Positions 10,411-21,108 of a stretch of DNA of 64,000 nt are shown here, one piece after another. The notes under the pieces were generated by a model. It had not been told where the DNA came from, ran no database searches, and saw only the letters and a list, made by a program, of their open reading frames with translations. Position 1 is the stretch's first letter, and every line of letters starts with the position of its first letter. The position numbers and the translations under genes are program-made. Origin of the DNA: Fonsecaea monophora (Eukaryota; Ascomycota; Eurotiomycetes; Chaetothyriales; Herpotrichiellaceae); contig NW_019173939.1 of NCBI RefSeq assembly GCF_001642475.1, forward strand, positions 310,001 to 374,000, given 5' to 3'.

Positions 10411-13353
10411 ATGCTCATGGCCCCAGACAGAGGCCCAGCCACTTCGGCCGTCCCCATAGTGGTGACGGTTCTGGCCACGGTTTTCGTCGCGGCTCGCTTC
10501 TACACTCGGGCCTGGCTGGTCAGATCTATCAAACAAGATGACTGGTGGATTCTAGCAGCATGGATCTTTGCCGTGGGATTTTCGACATCGATATGCGTGG
10601 CGGTGAGGTATGGGCTGGGTAAACACAAGCAAGACATCCCCGATGACGACTTCAGCGCTCTACGGAAGGCCGAGTATGCCTTTGCCATCCTCTACAACCC
10701 ATCTCTCATGCTGACCAAAACGTCCATCATCGTCTTCTTCCTGTCGGTGATGAGCAAGGATGTCGATCCTGTCTTCAAATGGTGCAACTGGTTGACTCTT
10801 GCTGTGGTCAACATTGCCGGAACCGCTCTCACCTTTTTCAACATATTCCAGTGTTCGCCAGTGGCAGCAGGCTATCTGTACCCTCAACCCGAAAATGCCA
10901 CGTGCACCGATATCGTCACACTGTACCTCTCTTCAGCACCTCTCAACATCATCACGGATATTGCCATTTTGTTGCTGCCAATGCCAATCCTGACGGGAAT
11001 GCGATTGCCACGGAAGCAAAAGATTATCCTGGTTGCAACTTTCTCCTTTGGTGCCTTCGTCGCAGTCGTCGACGTTGTTCGCATTGCATACCTGCAGGAA
11101 GCTTCGCTCAACCGACTAAAAGTCGTCGACGGTACGGGCGGGAATCCAAGTCGCATTGTTGAAGACAATGATTTCTCTTGGTATGCAAGTCTGAGCTTCA
11201 TGTGGTCGGCTGTCGAAGTCTGCGTCGGCATCATCTGCGCTTGCGTACCCAGCCTGAAGCCTCTATTTGCCCGCTTTTTACCAAGCTTCATCAGAGATGT
11301 CGGGGACGAGATGACGTCCAGCAATAGTATTGACCTGGGAAAATCAAAGGAAAGTGGCCGACCAACGGATTTGCCCAGAGGCAATGTGTCAATGCTCAAC
11401 AACCCGGCTGCGTTCAGAAAACCCGTTGTCAAGGAATACTCAGGAGAGGAGGATGGTGGCAAGATGGGATTCCTCAATTTTTTGGCCGAGCCAAATGCGG
11501 GTGAACTCGCTGGACCTTCGTTAGCAAACACTGCAACACTCACACGAAGCGTGACGGACAAGAGTGCCGTTTCAAATTTTGGATTTGTAAAGATGTCGGG
11601 GAAACGCAACATGTTGAAACTTTCCAATCGACAGAGCGCTTGGCCGATCGCAGTGGTCACGGTCATCTTTTTCTTGTGGGGGTTCGCCTACGGGCTCCTG
11701 GACACCCTCAACTCACAGTTTCAGTCTCTGGCTAAAATCTCTACCAGCAAGGCCCTGGGTCTTCATGCGGCATACTTCGGCGGCTATTTCGCGGGGCCTT
11801 TGACCCTGGGTCACTACATCTTTCGCCGATATGGTTTCAAAGCAATTATGATTGCGGGCCTGGCCGTCTACGGGTGCGGAACATTGGTGTTCTGGCCATC
11901 GGCAGTCTTGCTTTCATATTCAGCATTTATTGTATCCAACTGCATTGTTGGATTCGGCCTTTCGTGCTTGGAAGTCGCAGCCAATCCGTACATCGCTCTC
12001 TGCGGACCGCTTGAGTATGCGGAGGTCAGGCTGAATCTTTCGCAGGCCTTTCAGGCCATCGGTACAGTCTGTTCGCCGCTTCTGGCCACAAAAGTTCTAT
12101 TCAGGAGCGTGAATAATGCCCCCTCTCTAGTGGATGTGCAATGGACGTATCTAGGCATCGCTTTGTTCGTCTTCGCATTGGCCGTTGTCTTCTACTATAT
12201 ACCGCTTCCTGAGGCCTCCGACGAACAGTTGGAGGAGCTCGCCGGCCAACGTCATTTGGTGTATGCTGCCAAACTCGGTCCTTGGAAGGTGATCTATGTG
12301 ACGCTCGGGCTCGCCGTCTTCAGCCAGTGGTGCTATGTTGGAGCGCAGGAATGTGTCGGAAACAATATACAGAGGCTGATCACAACTGTTAAGCCAGCCT
12401 CAAGTCTCCGTCCATTCGACTTCTCAACCGTGGGCCACACAGTATTTGCAGTTGGACGTTTTGTGGCCGCTTTTCTCAACTACGTACTAAAGCCCAGATG
12501 GATTCTGCTGGGTCTCTACACGGGCCTCATCGTCTGCCTGGCTCTTAGCATGCGCCTGGATGGAGACGCCGGGGCCGCCATTGCGATGCTCACCTTCTTC
12601 TTCGAGGCCGGCATTTTCTCCATCATCTTTGCTGTCGCAATGCGTGGCCTTGGGAGGCATACAAAGGCCGGGTCGGCGCTTATGACGGCTGCAATATCTG
12701 GTGGAGCTATCTTTCCACCTGTCCAATGGGCGGTTGCAAATGGTTCCGGCACACGTTACTCGTACTGCGTCCCGCTGGCTGTTGCTGCCTTTGGAATGCT
12801 GTTCGCGATCTACCTCAACATGATCCCGCAGGCCGGAACACAAGTTGACCCAGTCCATGTGGACCGGATCAGACGGCGCACAGAACGGGGAACTGAGCGT
12901 AACAAGTCTACCTCTCGAGAAGACGAAGATCTACAACGATTCGGCCTATCTGGTATCATTGCGCGACGGAGACGGAAACAGCAGCCGGGGTCGGCATCTG
13001 AGGCACGTCTTGAACGGCAAAGCACACAACCGGAAGACGCGCCAGACTCACCAGTGCTTACAATGGACTTTGCGGAGGAGAAGAGTCACGTCTCCAAGCC
13101 TATGCTTGCGCGAAGGAAGCCATCCAAAGGTCATGTTGCAGAGCTGGCTCTGTGGCCCGTGCCTGAAGGTGAATCCGAAGCCAATCGTGGGCAGCCCGAT
13201 GCCGGTCCACGCAGAGACACGGGCTCTGCCATCACAGGCCACACAAACAATGATGAAATCGACGTGATGAGCCGTCGACACCGACCTGTCTGGGATGACT
13301 GCGGCCAGGATGATGATCTCGATGACTATCATGCGATTGTGAGGAAGATATGA
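10411..13353 (+). CDS. PTH11-like rhodopsin domain fused to FucP-like MFS transporter
   Basis: One uninterrupted exon of 980 residues from the first in-frame ATG (10411). Residues about 10-290 form a seven-helix fungal rhodopsin-like domain of the PTH11 type, with a DDWW motif after the first helix and the usual Cys-containing loop. A polar linker (290-410) follows. Residues about 410-806 form a 12-helix major-facilitator domain of the fucose:H+ symporter (FHS) group, with LEVAANPYI at about 520-528 and NLSQAFQAIG just downstream, both close to FucP signature positions. The last 170 residues are a charged cytosolic tail. The likely role is a plasma-membrane sugar or small-molecule transporter carrying a receptor-like module. 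The substrate cannot be read from sequence. Frame continuity and the absence of splice signals at the junction argue for a true fusion. Confidence 0.85.
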   Translation: MLMAPDRGPATSAVPIVVTVLATVFVAARFYTRAWLVRSIKQDDWWILAAWIFAVGFSTSICVAVRYGLGKHKQDIPDDDFSALRKAEYAFAILYNPSLMLTKTSIIVFFLSVMSKDVDPVFKWCNWLTLAVVNIAGTALTFFNIFQCSPVAAGYLYPQPENATCTDIVTLYLSSAPLNIITDIAILLLPMPILTGMRLPRKQKIILVATFSFGAFVAVVDVVRIAYLQEASLNRLKVVDGTGGNPSRIVEDNDFSWYASLSFMWSAVEVCVGIICACVPSLKPLFARFLPSFIRDVGDEMTSSNSIDLGKSKESGRPTDLPRGNVSMLNNPAAFRKPVVKEYSGEEDGGKMGFLNFLAEPNAGELAGPSLANTATLTRSVTDKSAVSNFGFVKMSGKRNMLKLSNRQSAWPIAVVTVIFFLWGFAYGLLDTLNSQFQSLAKISTSKALGLHAAYFGGYFAGPLTLGHYIFRRYGFKAIMIAGLAVYGCGTLVFWPSAVLLSYSAFIVSNCIVGFGLSCLEVAANPYIALCGPLEYAEVRLNLSQAFQAIGTVCSPLLATKVLFRSVNNAPSLVDVQWTYLGIALFVFALAVVFYYIPLPEASDEQLEELAGQRHLVYAAKLGPWKVIYVTLGLAVFSQWCYVGAQECVGNNIQRLITTVKPASSLRPFDFSTVGHTVFAVGRFVAAFLNYVLKPRWILLGLYTGLIVCLALSMRLDGDAGAAIAMLTFFFEAGIFSIIFAVAMRGLGRHTKAGSALMTAAISGGAIFPPVQWAVANGSGTRYSYCVPLAVAAFGMLFAIYLNMIPQAGTQVDPVHVDRIRRRTERGTERNKSTSREDEDLQRFGLSGIIARRRRKQQPGSASEARLERQSTQPEDAPDSPVLTMDFAEEKSHVSKPMLARRKPSKGHVAELALWPVPEGESEANRGQPDAGPRRDTGSAITGHTNNDEIDVMSRRHRPVWDDCGQDDDLDDYHAIVRKI

Positions 13354-16300
13354 ACAAGGTTCTTCGGCCCACAGCGATCAAGTGGGCGCAGTTAATTGTT
13401 TTTATTTGCTGCGTTCAAGCGAAACTGTTTGGAGGGGCGCTCGCAGTTTGGACTTTTCTGATTCTGCGCGGTTTCTTGAAGTACATCTCTGTTGATAGGT
13501 AGCAGCAATGTGACTGGGTATTCGTTGCCATGTCTGTTCAAAATAAAAGGCATCAGGCCTAGAGTCTGTGCACGCTTTCAAGCCCACGAGATCCCGCGTG
13601 TCTGGCTCAGAGTCTACCAGAGGTACCTCGTACTCGGTACTCGCTCAGTGAGTCGGTACAGTATCAATCACATGAAGAGGCGAACAGAAGGGCGGGAGGC
13701 CGGAAAGACGGAACGGAAGGAGGTAATACTCGTATGTAAAAGTTCCACGTGACCTCTGGTTGAGGTTCAGGGCGAGGCGAGGCGAGACGAGCCGAAACTT
13801 CACTCGACATGACGACTTGAAGCCAGCCATCTGCCATCCCAGCTACATATATACCTGCATGTATATACATGTACGTATGTATCTCGATCGGGGTGTCGAG
13901 GGTCCAGGTGGCATGTCAGCGCTACCTCTATCAACATACATTTGCCGAGAAACGTTTTTGTTGGTCCGTCTATCCGCGTGATGGAGAAGACGGGAGACAG
14001 GAACATCCCAGCACTGGAAGGAGTGCTGTGAAGGTCGTGGTGTCGACATGCATGTGCGTGCGCACTTCGCGCGCGGTAGAGCCATGATGGGTCACGGCAC
14101 AGCAGACAGGGACAAGGTCATGGCAAGGTAAGGGTCACTTCTGCTTGCTGCCGGATGCTCATAGAGATCACTCGTTGGGAGCTTGCTACAGACCCACCAC
14201 AACTGCTGTTTGCTGTTGGAACAGGTCTCAAGACTACTCGGTACATCTCTGATATATGTGATGGACAAGGGAAGTCTTCCGTTCCATTACAACCGAAAAA
14301 ACCATGTGCAGGATGACAGCATGGGACAAGCAGGGGTGCCTGAAAGCTGATGATTCTTCGGCAACGAAGGATTTGAGAACAAGCCGGCAACAGCTCAAAT
14401 GCCGAGGTTTTGCGAGCGGCATCTACCACGGAGGAACTCTTGACAAAATGGTGAGACCCTCTGTATAGAAGCGATGAGCGGCGCAATGGAAAGGACTCGT
14501 CTGCTCTCAGAACAGGCGCACAAGGCACCGCTCACGCAGCAGCAGTCGCATCGCATTTGACACTCTGCGAATTCAGCCGACCCAACTCAGTTGCCAACAG
14601 AAAAAAAAAAAAAAATGAAATGCGCGGTGGCGTGAGATGCTTGGGAGGATGACGAGCGATTGCATACTGTTGAGGCTGCGTAGGATACAGAACAGCAACG
14701 ATATACCCATTTGAACAGAACGAGGATATCAACTCCACCGAGGTGCGTATTCTAGCTACCCGTAATCGATAACGGACGAGACCGAACGAACGGTTTAGCG
14801 ACGGCTTAATATACCGGAGGTCGCACCGAGGGAGACAGACATATCTGGGTCCATAATGAGATAGATAGGCGTGCTGAAAAATTGTGTTGTCGTTCTAGAC
14901 ACTGCGCACGATGGTTTGCACGGGAAGAGCGTACACCAGAAGTTAGTTCGAATAGCCAGCACGTGGAAAACCCAGCTATACGGCAGAGTTTTGAATTTCT
15001 CAAAAACATCGGCTCGGTTTCGAGTCAGCGGGACAATCGGATTGGATGGGGGGTCGCTCGAGACACCCGGATTCAACCCGTCCTGACGGCAATTGCGCAC
15101 GCTTTCGGACTCGGCGCCATGAGTAAACTGCAGGAGGAGCAAGCATCAATGCTCAGAAATGCAGTTGACCATGTGCAACCAGGCGCTGGAAGCAGTCCGG
15201 CCATCTGGTGGGGACAGGGTGTAATCCAAGAAAGTCTTCGGGCGCAAGCCTGTACGAGTGGTATTCCTTACTGGGCAAAAGGATTTTCTCTGCTGCGGTT
15301 CCTGCATAACGGCTCTGGGTGGCTATTTGCCGTACCTGGGACCTGTCCGTGCATGGGCATCGTTCCCACTCTTTCGCCTTCTTGGAGTCGCATTGATTGT
15401 GAAATTTTTTTTTTCTCAATGCGGGTAGTGCCCCATTGGATGGTTGTGTAGAATTCCGTTAGCGAATCGACGATCGGCTAAGAGGGACAGGAACTAAAGG
15501 AGGTCTCGTCCCGGCGCATACATGTTGGGAGCAGAACGTGGCCGCGTGGCAGCAAGTTTGCTGGCTGGCGACGTGGACGCATCTCCTTTCGACATTTGCA
15601 GAAGCATTAGATATTTAAGGAGGACAGACGCAGGTCTTGCTGGCTGAAAGGGTGCCGGTTTGAAACACGTTTGTTGGCTTGCAGATTGGAATTGAGGACT
15701 GTCCATGGGTCCAGGGGTGCAGAGTCTGACAGCAAAGTTTGACAAGCGAGTGAAGATGCCAAGCGGCAAAAGGCCAGGCACAAGCAGGTACCAGGAGAAG
15801 ATGTGATCACGGCTTGACTCCTTGAGGATTAGGTTCGGCTGTACCTGAAGACACGTTTTTGGGCAGCAAATCGGGGGATGAGACAATGGCCAGTTGGGTG
15901 CGGGTGGAGGGAACAAAGCCTAAAGTTGAGCAGGGGGCATCCATTAGTTCCCCTGGGCGTCCCTGGACTTCAACCGAAGGGTGGTGGGGGGCTGTCGTTT
16001 CGAACGGGCGCCACCTACGAGAACGAGGACTGCGAGGGACCAAAGTAATAATTATCGAAAGCCTCTTTCTGCTCAAAGTGGACGTGAAGTGGGTCAATGG
16101 GGCGCATCCCAGGTCCTGGCGTTTCTCCCGAATTTCCCACGGCCCTACCGTAGCCTCCATCACCTCTGACTGCGAGTCTCCAGCCTGGTCATCTCTGGTT
16201 CGCTCTGCGCTGAAGCCCTTGCGAGTCGTCGTAGCTGGCAAGCTGACAATGCGACCCCAATACTCCCCTGTATCAGAGTGGCACTTTACAGCACCGCAGC

Positions 16301-17092
16301 CCTCATCACGACCGACGACCGACGATCCATTGACCCACGACCCGCGATCCGCAATCCGCAGCCCGCAACCCAAAAATGCTCGACCGGGGTGACCAGAGCA
16401 CCAAACAAAGGGAATGCAAGGAGATGGAGAAGCAAAATAAACATCACAAAGGGCTTGCAGACGGCGAGATGCCAGATGCCTGGTGAAGGGATGCATGGAC
16501 CAATAACCACACGCGTCGATTCCTCTTCCCTCCCCCCCTGTCACTCCCTTGATGGGGATTCTTGCGAGGCCTGGATCCCGATGCAGAGTGACGCCGTGAC
16601 TTCGACTTGTTGAACAAACAGCTTTTCTTGACTACTACTCTTCTCACTCTCCATCTCTTGCCTCTCGTTCATTCCACCCGCTCACTCTTTTCTTATTGCT
16701 CCGGAAGAGGATTCGATCTCACCAACGAAAAATCTCTTCCTCTTCCCTGTCACTCATTGCAACCTTTTCTTTATCTACCCAGTCCCTCTTTGTTCTCTCT
16801 CCCGGACCTGGACATATCTTTCCTTTCATCCAGTCCTTCTCAACCACCTCTCCTTTGAGCCATTCACTCACCGGGCTAGTCCCTCTTCACCTCGAATCTC
16901 AGTCCTTTTCTTTCCTGACACAGGCTTGTCATCGGCGACAGTATCCCCCTCAGCGCTCAAACACTCCTTTGAGAGATCCAAGACGTTAAGCCGTTCCTCG
17001 AAACAGCGCTTTTCCAAAGGCACTCTTTATCCTTCACTGTCGAGCCAGATCTCCAGTCAACCTTTTCGACTTCGAAACATACTTCTGTCGCA
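13354..17092. other. 3.7-kb gene-poor region and promoter of the wall-protein gene
   Basis: No gene is supported. Open frames of 136-245 codons on both strands (14118-14528, 14882-15451, 15807-16544) lack domains and overlap each other. There is a poly-A run near 14602 and a short CCGCA-type repeat near 16315-16375. From about 16520 to 17090 the plus strand is strongly pyrimidine-rich, which looks like a long leader of the gene at 17093. Confidence 0.45.
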
Positions 17093-17953
17093 ATGGCCGG
17101 ACTCAAGCAAATCGTTCTCGCGGCTTCGCTGCTGACCTCTTTGGTTGCGGCTGTCCCAATGCCCGACAAACGCGCCATCTACACCAACACCGTAACCGAG
17201 ATCGCATGGGTGACTGTCGAAGAAACCACCACCATCTGGGTTGACCCATCGGATCCCACTCCGGCTCCCGCTCCTCCTGCCAGCACTACCAGCAGTGTCC
17301 CAGCCGCTGTTTTCGCTGCGGCAACTTACACTCCTTCCACCCTCGCAACTGCTGCTGTCGTGCCCGTGGAGGCTCCGTCGTCGTCATCATCGTCGTCGTC
17401 TGCTGCCGTAGCTCCTGCTGCTTCCCCAGCTACTTCTGCTCCCGCCGAGGTACCCGCCCCAGCCCCAGCTCCGGCTACACCATCGCCACCTCCTGTAGCT
17501 CCCACCTCTTCTGCAGCCCCGTCCACGATCAATGTTCAACCCAAGGACACTGTCGGCACCGACGGTACCTGTGAGGGTTCGGGAGATGCATGCCAGGGTG
17601 ATGTGACCCATTGGGATGGAGGTAAGTCATGAATCATTTCTCAAATTCGTGGACTCGCGCTAATTGATTCTCCAGGCCTTGGTGCATGTGGATGGAACGT
17701 CGACACCAGCACCGATCTCCAAATTGCCCTCCCTTTCGCCTTCATGGGAACCCAGTCCAATGGCAACCCATACTGTGGTCGCTCCGTCACCTTGCTCAAC
17801 CCCACCTCGGGAACCACTGTCCAGGCCACTGTGGGTGACAAGTGCATGGGCTGCGTCGACAGAGCCATCGACTGCACCGATGCCTTGTTCAGTGCCATTA
17901 CCGACGGTCAGGGTGATGGTCGCATGTCCGGTATCCAATGGTGGTTGAACTAG
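17093..17953 (+). CDS. Secreted double-psi beta-barrel protein, Asp f 7-like
   Basis: Two exons, 17093-17621 and 17676-17953, 268 residues. The first 20 residues are a clear signal peptide, followed by PMPDKR, a probable Kex2 site. Residues about 50-150 are Pro/Ala/Ser/Thr-rich with a nine-Ser run, probably an O-mannosylated stalk. The last 95 residues form an RlpA-like double-psi beta-barrel: GACGWN, NPYCGRSV, and VGDKCMGC with the conserved Asp before the Cys pair, ending in an Ile-Gln-Trp-Trp strand. The order matches the fungal Asp f 7/expansin-like group. These proteins are secreted or cell-wall associated and lack the aromatic-rich binding domain of plant expansins. The usual D-L-S motif near the end is replaced by DCT. 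Its enzymatic activity is unknown. Confidence 0.88.
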
Positions 17954-19952
17954 GTTCTTCCCACCCCAGTCATTCCTTTATTGGTATTGAAACATCGAGG
18001 TCTCGCGTATGATTTGCCGAGCAAACATGTGCAGGGTCTCGGTGCAAGTCAACCGAATTCACACTCAGAGTGCTTCCGGGAAGCTTCTTTGTCACAATAT
18101 CGACACCAGTGATGCAACAGAGAACGCCACAAGGGGTGTTTGGTCTGGACACACTGTCTCAAGTTTCCAGCATGATGAGATTGTAACGAAAATTATGAAC
18201 ACAAACAAAAAGCATAAGGCTGAACCTGTGCGAGCCATGGTGCAACGGCGGGATTTGGAAACATTTTTATCTTCTTGCTTACCTCTGTATCGGTCTTTAT
18301 ACCGGTATGGCTGGCCTTTAGAGGGGATTGAAGGCGTTCTGGATTGGATACAGACCCTAGAAAGAACGGTACATACCATTATGCATCTCGGCTAGGTAGC
18401 AAAGCCTACCACAGGAAAGCCGATCCAATTCAAGGATTTTGCCACATGATTTGCCCCACCTACATCGACTCATTAATTCTGTAGTGCCGTATATGTGCAA
18501 GTGTGTTTTGGTAAATGAAGGTGAAAGAAGAGAGATTGTCTATGATTCAAAGACGAGAGTAGGTAAGAGACGAGATGTAAAAGAGAGAGAGAGAGGTGAG
18601 GTTCAACCCAAGCTTTTTTTGCTTTGGCCCTGAGATCTGCAACGCATATCGCCGCACGATGGTTCATGGGTCGAGGCCTCGCCAAAACTTTGTTTCTTTG
18701 ATGATGATCATCATGACGATGCTGACGACGAGCCGAGGTCAAAGGCCAAAGGTCAATTGCATGGGGCAGGAGTATCCTCTTGTAGATACCAGTATCGTGC
18801 AAGGTACAGTGACAGTGACAGTGACAGTGATAATGATATAATAATACATATCGTTGCTCGTGTGCGTCGGCGTGGGCGTGCGTGTAGACGTATGTAAATC
18901 GTAGGTAAATGTAAAGTAACTGTGCATTATTAAGTCTGGACCTCGTACCCCTCTTTCCGTATCCCACCAACCGTTGTGTACTTCGTACTGCCGCACCACC
19001 TACCTCCCCTTGCTACCTACGTGCTAACCAAGATTTGTGAACACAAGGACATACGGGGACCATCGCGAGTACATGGAGTGCATACAAGAACAAAACGCCA
19101 AATCATATGGACTATTTACCCGGCGTGCCAGGTTAGGGACCCTCGTGCTCGGTGCAAACATATGTGCATATATACCTTGTATTTGTAGGTGTGCCGAGGA
19201 CTTGTGAATGTACCCCGCAAACGAGTATAAAGTTGCACGATCTCTCTTTCTCTCTATCTCTGTACTGCTCGAAGTGGTATTCATGTTCATGTCCAAGATC
19301 CTAGAATGCCTCCATTCGGAGAATAGACTTATGCCAGCTAGATGAATCATCTACCCGACACAGCCGATCATGTCGAGCGGGGGATCATCCTCCCCGGCGG
19401 CAAGCACGAGTACCCAACTGGCCAAGTACCGTCTTAACATGATAAGGGAATGTATATGTTCCCCTGTTGAGAAAAGTCGGTTGTCGCTTGTTTTCCTTTC
19501 TGGCTCTCTCATGGTTCCATTGCATGATCGAGTCTCGTGTGACCGGGCCTGTGCCGTGCCTACATCGCCTTTCTCCCCACGCTGGCATTCTTGTCACTGT
19601 GCATCGAGACGTTTTCCGGATGCGGGAATAGCAACGCTCTTCCACCGTGGGAGACTAATGGTGTTAGGTAGGTGGACTCGGTAATTAGGTGGGAAGGGGG
19701 AAACTTTTGGGGTATTCGTCTACGCGACATTAGTATGCCTTGAAAAGAAGAGTCGTTGTCGTTTCATTGTCTCTTGAGAAATTTCCAAAGAAAATAGGTC
19801 TGTCGTACGACTTGTACCGATTCACAATATCTTTTCGCGTCTGAGGGCATACAGTCTCGTTGATACTCGGCTCCGTTGAAACAAGCAGCCGTATCTCCCA
19901 ACGTCCGCAGTAACGAGTACGACCAATAAATCTTACAAGATACCCCCCAACA
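17954..19952. other. Intergenic region
   Basis: Two kilobases without a supported gene. It carries a GTGACA hexamer repeat and a GA-rich patch near 18582-18596. Open frames here are short, mutually overlapping and without domains. Confidence 0.45.
18807..18830. repeat. (CAGTGA)4 hexamer repeat
   Basis: Four exact CAGTGA units in non-coding sequence. Confidence 0.9.
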
Positions 19953-20738
19953 ATGCATCTTGTTCTCTCCCGCATCGAGCCGAAGGACCTCGATGCCATC
20001 GTCCCCCTCCTGTTCAAGTCGTTCCACAAGATCGACCTCCCGCATATTTTCTTCGGACGAGAGTCTCCTGGAAGTTATGCACATACCAAAAGAATACTCT
20101 TGGACGGCATGCAGAATGACAAGACAGACGTGATTCTCAAGATTGAGGATCTGGACGCCGAGGTCGACGTGAATGTGCTTGATGAACAGGGCAATGCGGC
20201 TGGGACGGAGCGGAGGAAAAGAATTGTCTGTGCGAGCAATTGGAAGATCTCACCTACCTACGTGCCATCCAAGAAGCTGCAAGCCGCAACCAAGGACGAA
20301 AGCGAAAAGACAGAGGCAGAGAAAAAGCCCGCCTTTGCCTACCTCGAAACCGAGCAGGAACGGACTGATGCCGCTCTCTTGATCCAGGACTTTATAGCTC
20401 GGCGTCGTCGCGAGTGCACCGAAGGTCATGTCCTCTGCTTCTTACTCTTCACAGATCCAGATTATCAAGGGAAAGGGTGCGGACGGATGATGATGCAGTG
20501 GGGGAATGATGTGGCTGATGCGTTGATGCTGCCTTGTTGGATTGAAGCTTCTCCCGAGGGCGAGCTGCTATACAAGCAGATGGGATACGAGGGGAGGGAG
20601 AGGGTGAGGATGGAGACGAAGAGTTTTTTGAGCGAGTATCTACACATGCGACGCCCAGCGATGGTAGGGAGGATTCGCCAGGAGGGGAAGACATGGGTGA
20701 GAGAGCAGGTGGAAAAGATAGAGGGCGGTGACGCATGA
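19953..20738 (+). CDS. GNAT-family N-acetyltransferase
   Basis: Single exon, 261 residues. The N-terminal strand/helix (residues 1-30, IEPKDLDAIVPLLFKSF) and the acetyl-CoA-binding motif A, a Gln-Gly-Lys-Gly-Cys-Gly-Arg turn after the strand FLLFTDPDYQ at about residues 170-185, define the GNAT fold. The motif B segment LPCWIEASPEGELLYKQMGYE follows. This layout is shared by fungal GNAT proteins that modify small molecules or protein termini. The substrate is not predictable. An acidic/Lys-rich insertion (about 95-125) lies between the first strands. No partner gene nearby suggests a pathway. The gene at 25253-26248 belongs to the same broad subgroup. Confidence 0.85.
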   Translation: MHLVLSRIEPKDLDAIVPLLFKSFHKIDLPHIFFGRESPGSYAHTKRILLDGMQNDKTDVILKIEDLDAEVDVNVLDEQGNAAGTERRKRIVCASNWKISPTYVPSKKLQAATKDESEKTEAEKKPAFAYLETEQERTDAALLIQDFIARRRRECTEGHVLCFLLFTDPDYQGKGCGRMMMQWGNDVADALMLPCWIEASPEGELLYKQMGYEGRERVRMETKSFLSEYLHMRRPAMVGRIRQEGKTWVREQVEKIEGGDA

Positions 20739-21108
20739 AGCCGAATGTATCTTTGCTTGACCAACATCTCGTAGAGCCCATTGCCCTTGACGTGCTGAGT
20801 TCGTGAAGCCCGCTACATGTTTGCTGGGAGGAAAGAAATGTTGTTAGTGGATGAAGAAGAATGGGAAAAAAAAACATGTGCTGGGTACGTCATTTCATCC
20901 TCTCAACTCCGCAAATTTCTCGTTCCTCTCTGCCGTCGTGTGATCGGTGATTCGACCCCCCGAAATCTGGTGATCAGATGCTACAGGCGATCAATCTTTC
21001 TTGGTGCTTGGTCCTGAGCTTGACGGTACCTCAACGCTGCTGCCCAGATTGAAATCAACGTCTCTCTATCGTCTATGTCGCGACAGTAGCCTTCCACACA
21101 ACTCGCTC
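20739..21108. other. Intergenic spacer
   Basis: 370 bp between the GNAT stop and the start of the ABC1-type kinase gene. Nothing beyond presumed 3' and promoter sequence. Confidence 0.4.

Noticed and set aside
14882..15451. 189-codon plus-strand frame
   Set aside because: No domain, amino-acid composition rich in Arg/Cys/Trp as in chance frames, and opposite-strand frames of similar size overlap it.
15807..16544. 245-codon minus-strand frame
   Set aside because: It overlaps a plus-strand frame of similar quality and contains repeated GSWVNGSS/GSMDRRSS-like words from a short DNA repeat.
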